Assembly (NCBI GenBank): GCA_010094045.1 | Contig: ML986584.1 | Location: 1 to 64,000 of the forward strand | Length of the DNA stretch: 64,000 nt | From: Lojkania enalia | Lineage: Eukaryota; Ascomycota; Dothideomycetes; Pleosporales | Direction of reading: 5' to 3' | Part shown: in pieces, positions 63,532 to 64,000 of the stretch | Layout of the letters: each line of letters opens with the position of its first letter | Numbering within the stretch: the first letter of the stretch is position 1 | Notes under the pieces: model-generated | What the model was told of the DNA's origin: nothing | The model's input: only the letters and a program-made list of their open reading frames with translations | Databases searched by the model: none | Made by a program: the position numbers and the translations under genes

Positions 63532-64000
63532 TATAAAAAAAGTTATTAGATTATATAAAACGGTAATATATAATACTATAATAATAGTAAAAGGTAATAG
63601 TTTAGATACTAGTAATAAGCCTAAAACTAGCTCTAAAATTTCTAATTAGAAAATATTAGTTTTAAATACTATTTATTTAAAATTAGAAGATTTAGATAAT
63701 TATATAAATTTAAAAATACTCTATATTCTATATTAGAATTTTTACTACTTTTTATAACTAATAAAAAAATAAAAGAGTAAATATATAGTAATAGTATCTA
63801 TTTAGAAGTATATTTAATAGTATATAATTTTAGCCTATACTAACTAAAAAATAGATAAAAGTCTTTTTTAAGAGGATGTAAAATATATAGTAATAAATAT
63901 TCTAAACCTTTTAATTATAGTAGAGTTATAAATATTACTATTACTATTATTATAGTAATTATAATATTTTTAGTTCTATACTTTTATTTCTATAAGAAAA
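63532..64000 (+). other. Sequence right of Gy4b, possibly the P2 C-terminal part
   Basis: AT-rich sequence to the window end. By position it should continue P2. One plus-strand frame reads Lys/Asn/Gln-rich residues that could be the coiled C-terminal tail of a pogo transposase, but I see no diagnostic motif. Without a TSD around Gy4b the continuity is not proved. No TIR is seen before base 64000. Confidence 0.35.

Noticed and set aside
1..64000. Mitochondrial genome, because of the high AT content
   Set aside because: LTR retrotransposons, pogo transposons and RIP-type CpA loss are nuclear features; no respiratory genes or mitochondrial tRNAs were seen.

Overview
The window is a 64 kb gene desert from a filamentous ascomycete (Pezizomycotina) genome. 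It is built almost entirely of nested, dead transposable elements destroyed by RIP (repeat-induced point mutation). It is strongly AT-rich, and the dinucleotides CpA and TpG are nearly absent because they have become TpA. Repeat copies align with few or no indels and differ almost only by C-to-T and G-to-A changes. Reading frames of recognisable proteins are interrupted by TAG/TAA codons where Trp (TGG) or Gln (CAG/CAA) is expected. I found no intact host gene, tRNA, rRNA, CRISPR array or telomeric repeat run. The species cannot be named from this sequence.

Five kinds of element make up the window. (1) A telomere-linked RecQ-type helicase unit (TLH; N-terminal OrsD/DUF3505-like domain, Asn/Ser linker, C-terminal RecQ-like helicase, always on the minus strand) occurs in six loci: H1 1-4670, H2 4671-8196, H3 about 19653-25009, H4+H5 25968-27846 plus 41229-44757 (one copy split by a retrotransposon), H6 44758-45555 and H7 47152-49685. 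(2) Four Ty3/gypsy families: Gy1 8409-14387; Gy2 8197-8408 plus 14393-about 19215 (split by Gy1); Gy3 27847-41228; and Gy4 in two opposite copies, 33283-38786 and 58051-63531. At least Gy2, Gy3 and Gy4 carry a C-terminal chromodomain. (3) A Ty1/copia element 49686-about 56680. (4) Three pogo/Fot1 DNA transposon families: Fot1-like copies a, b and c (25010-25965, 29183-31036, 45556-47149), P3 52298-54098 inside the copia element, and P2 about 56690-58050 plus 63532 onward. (5) Short tandem repeats (19230-19570; 50873-50992).

The insertion order can be read from target-site duplications. Gy3 entered a TLH copy (TSD cgggt, now tagat/caggt). Gy4a (TSD tatag) and Fot1-b then entered Gy3. Gy1 entered Gy2 (TSD taagc/taaac). 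P3 entered the copia element (TA). Gy4b sits in P2 without a visible TSD.

The most striking structure is the TLH array. All five complete upstream ends stop at the same point (...gatag), and each joins directly to a truncated piece of another repeat. The downstream ends are variable. This head-to-tail arrangement suggests a subtelomeric breakage and end-capture history. Two joins (H1|H2 and H5|H6) are between TLH copies themselves. No gene here looks functional; the expected state is constitutive heterochromatin.
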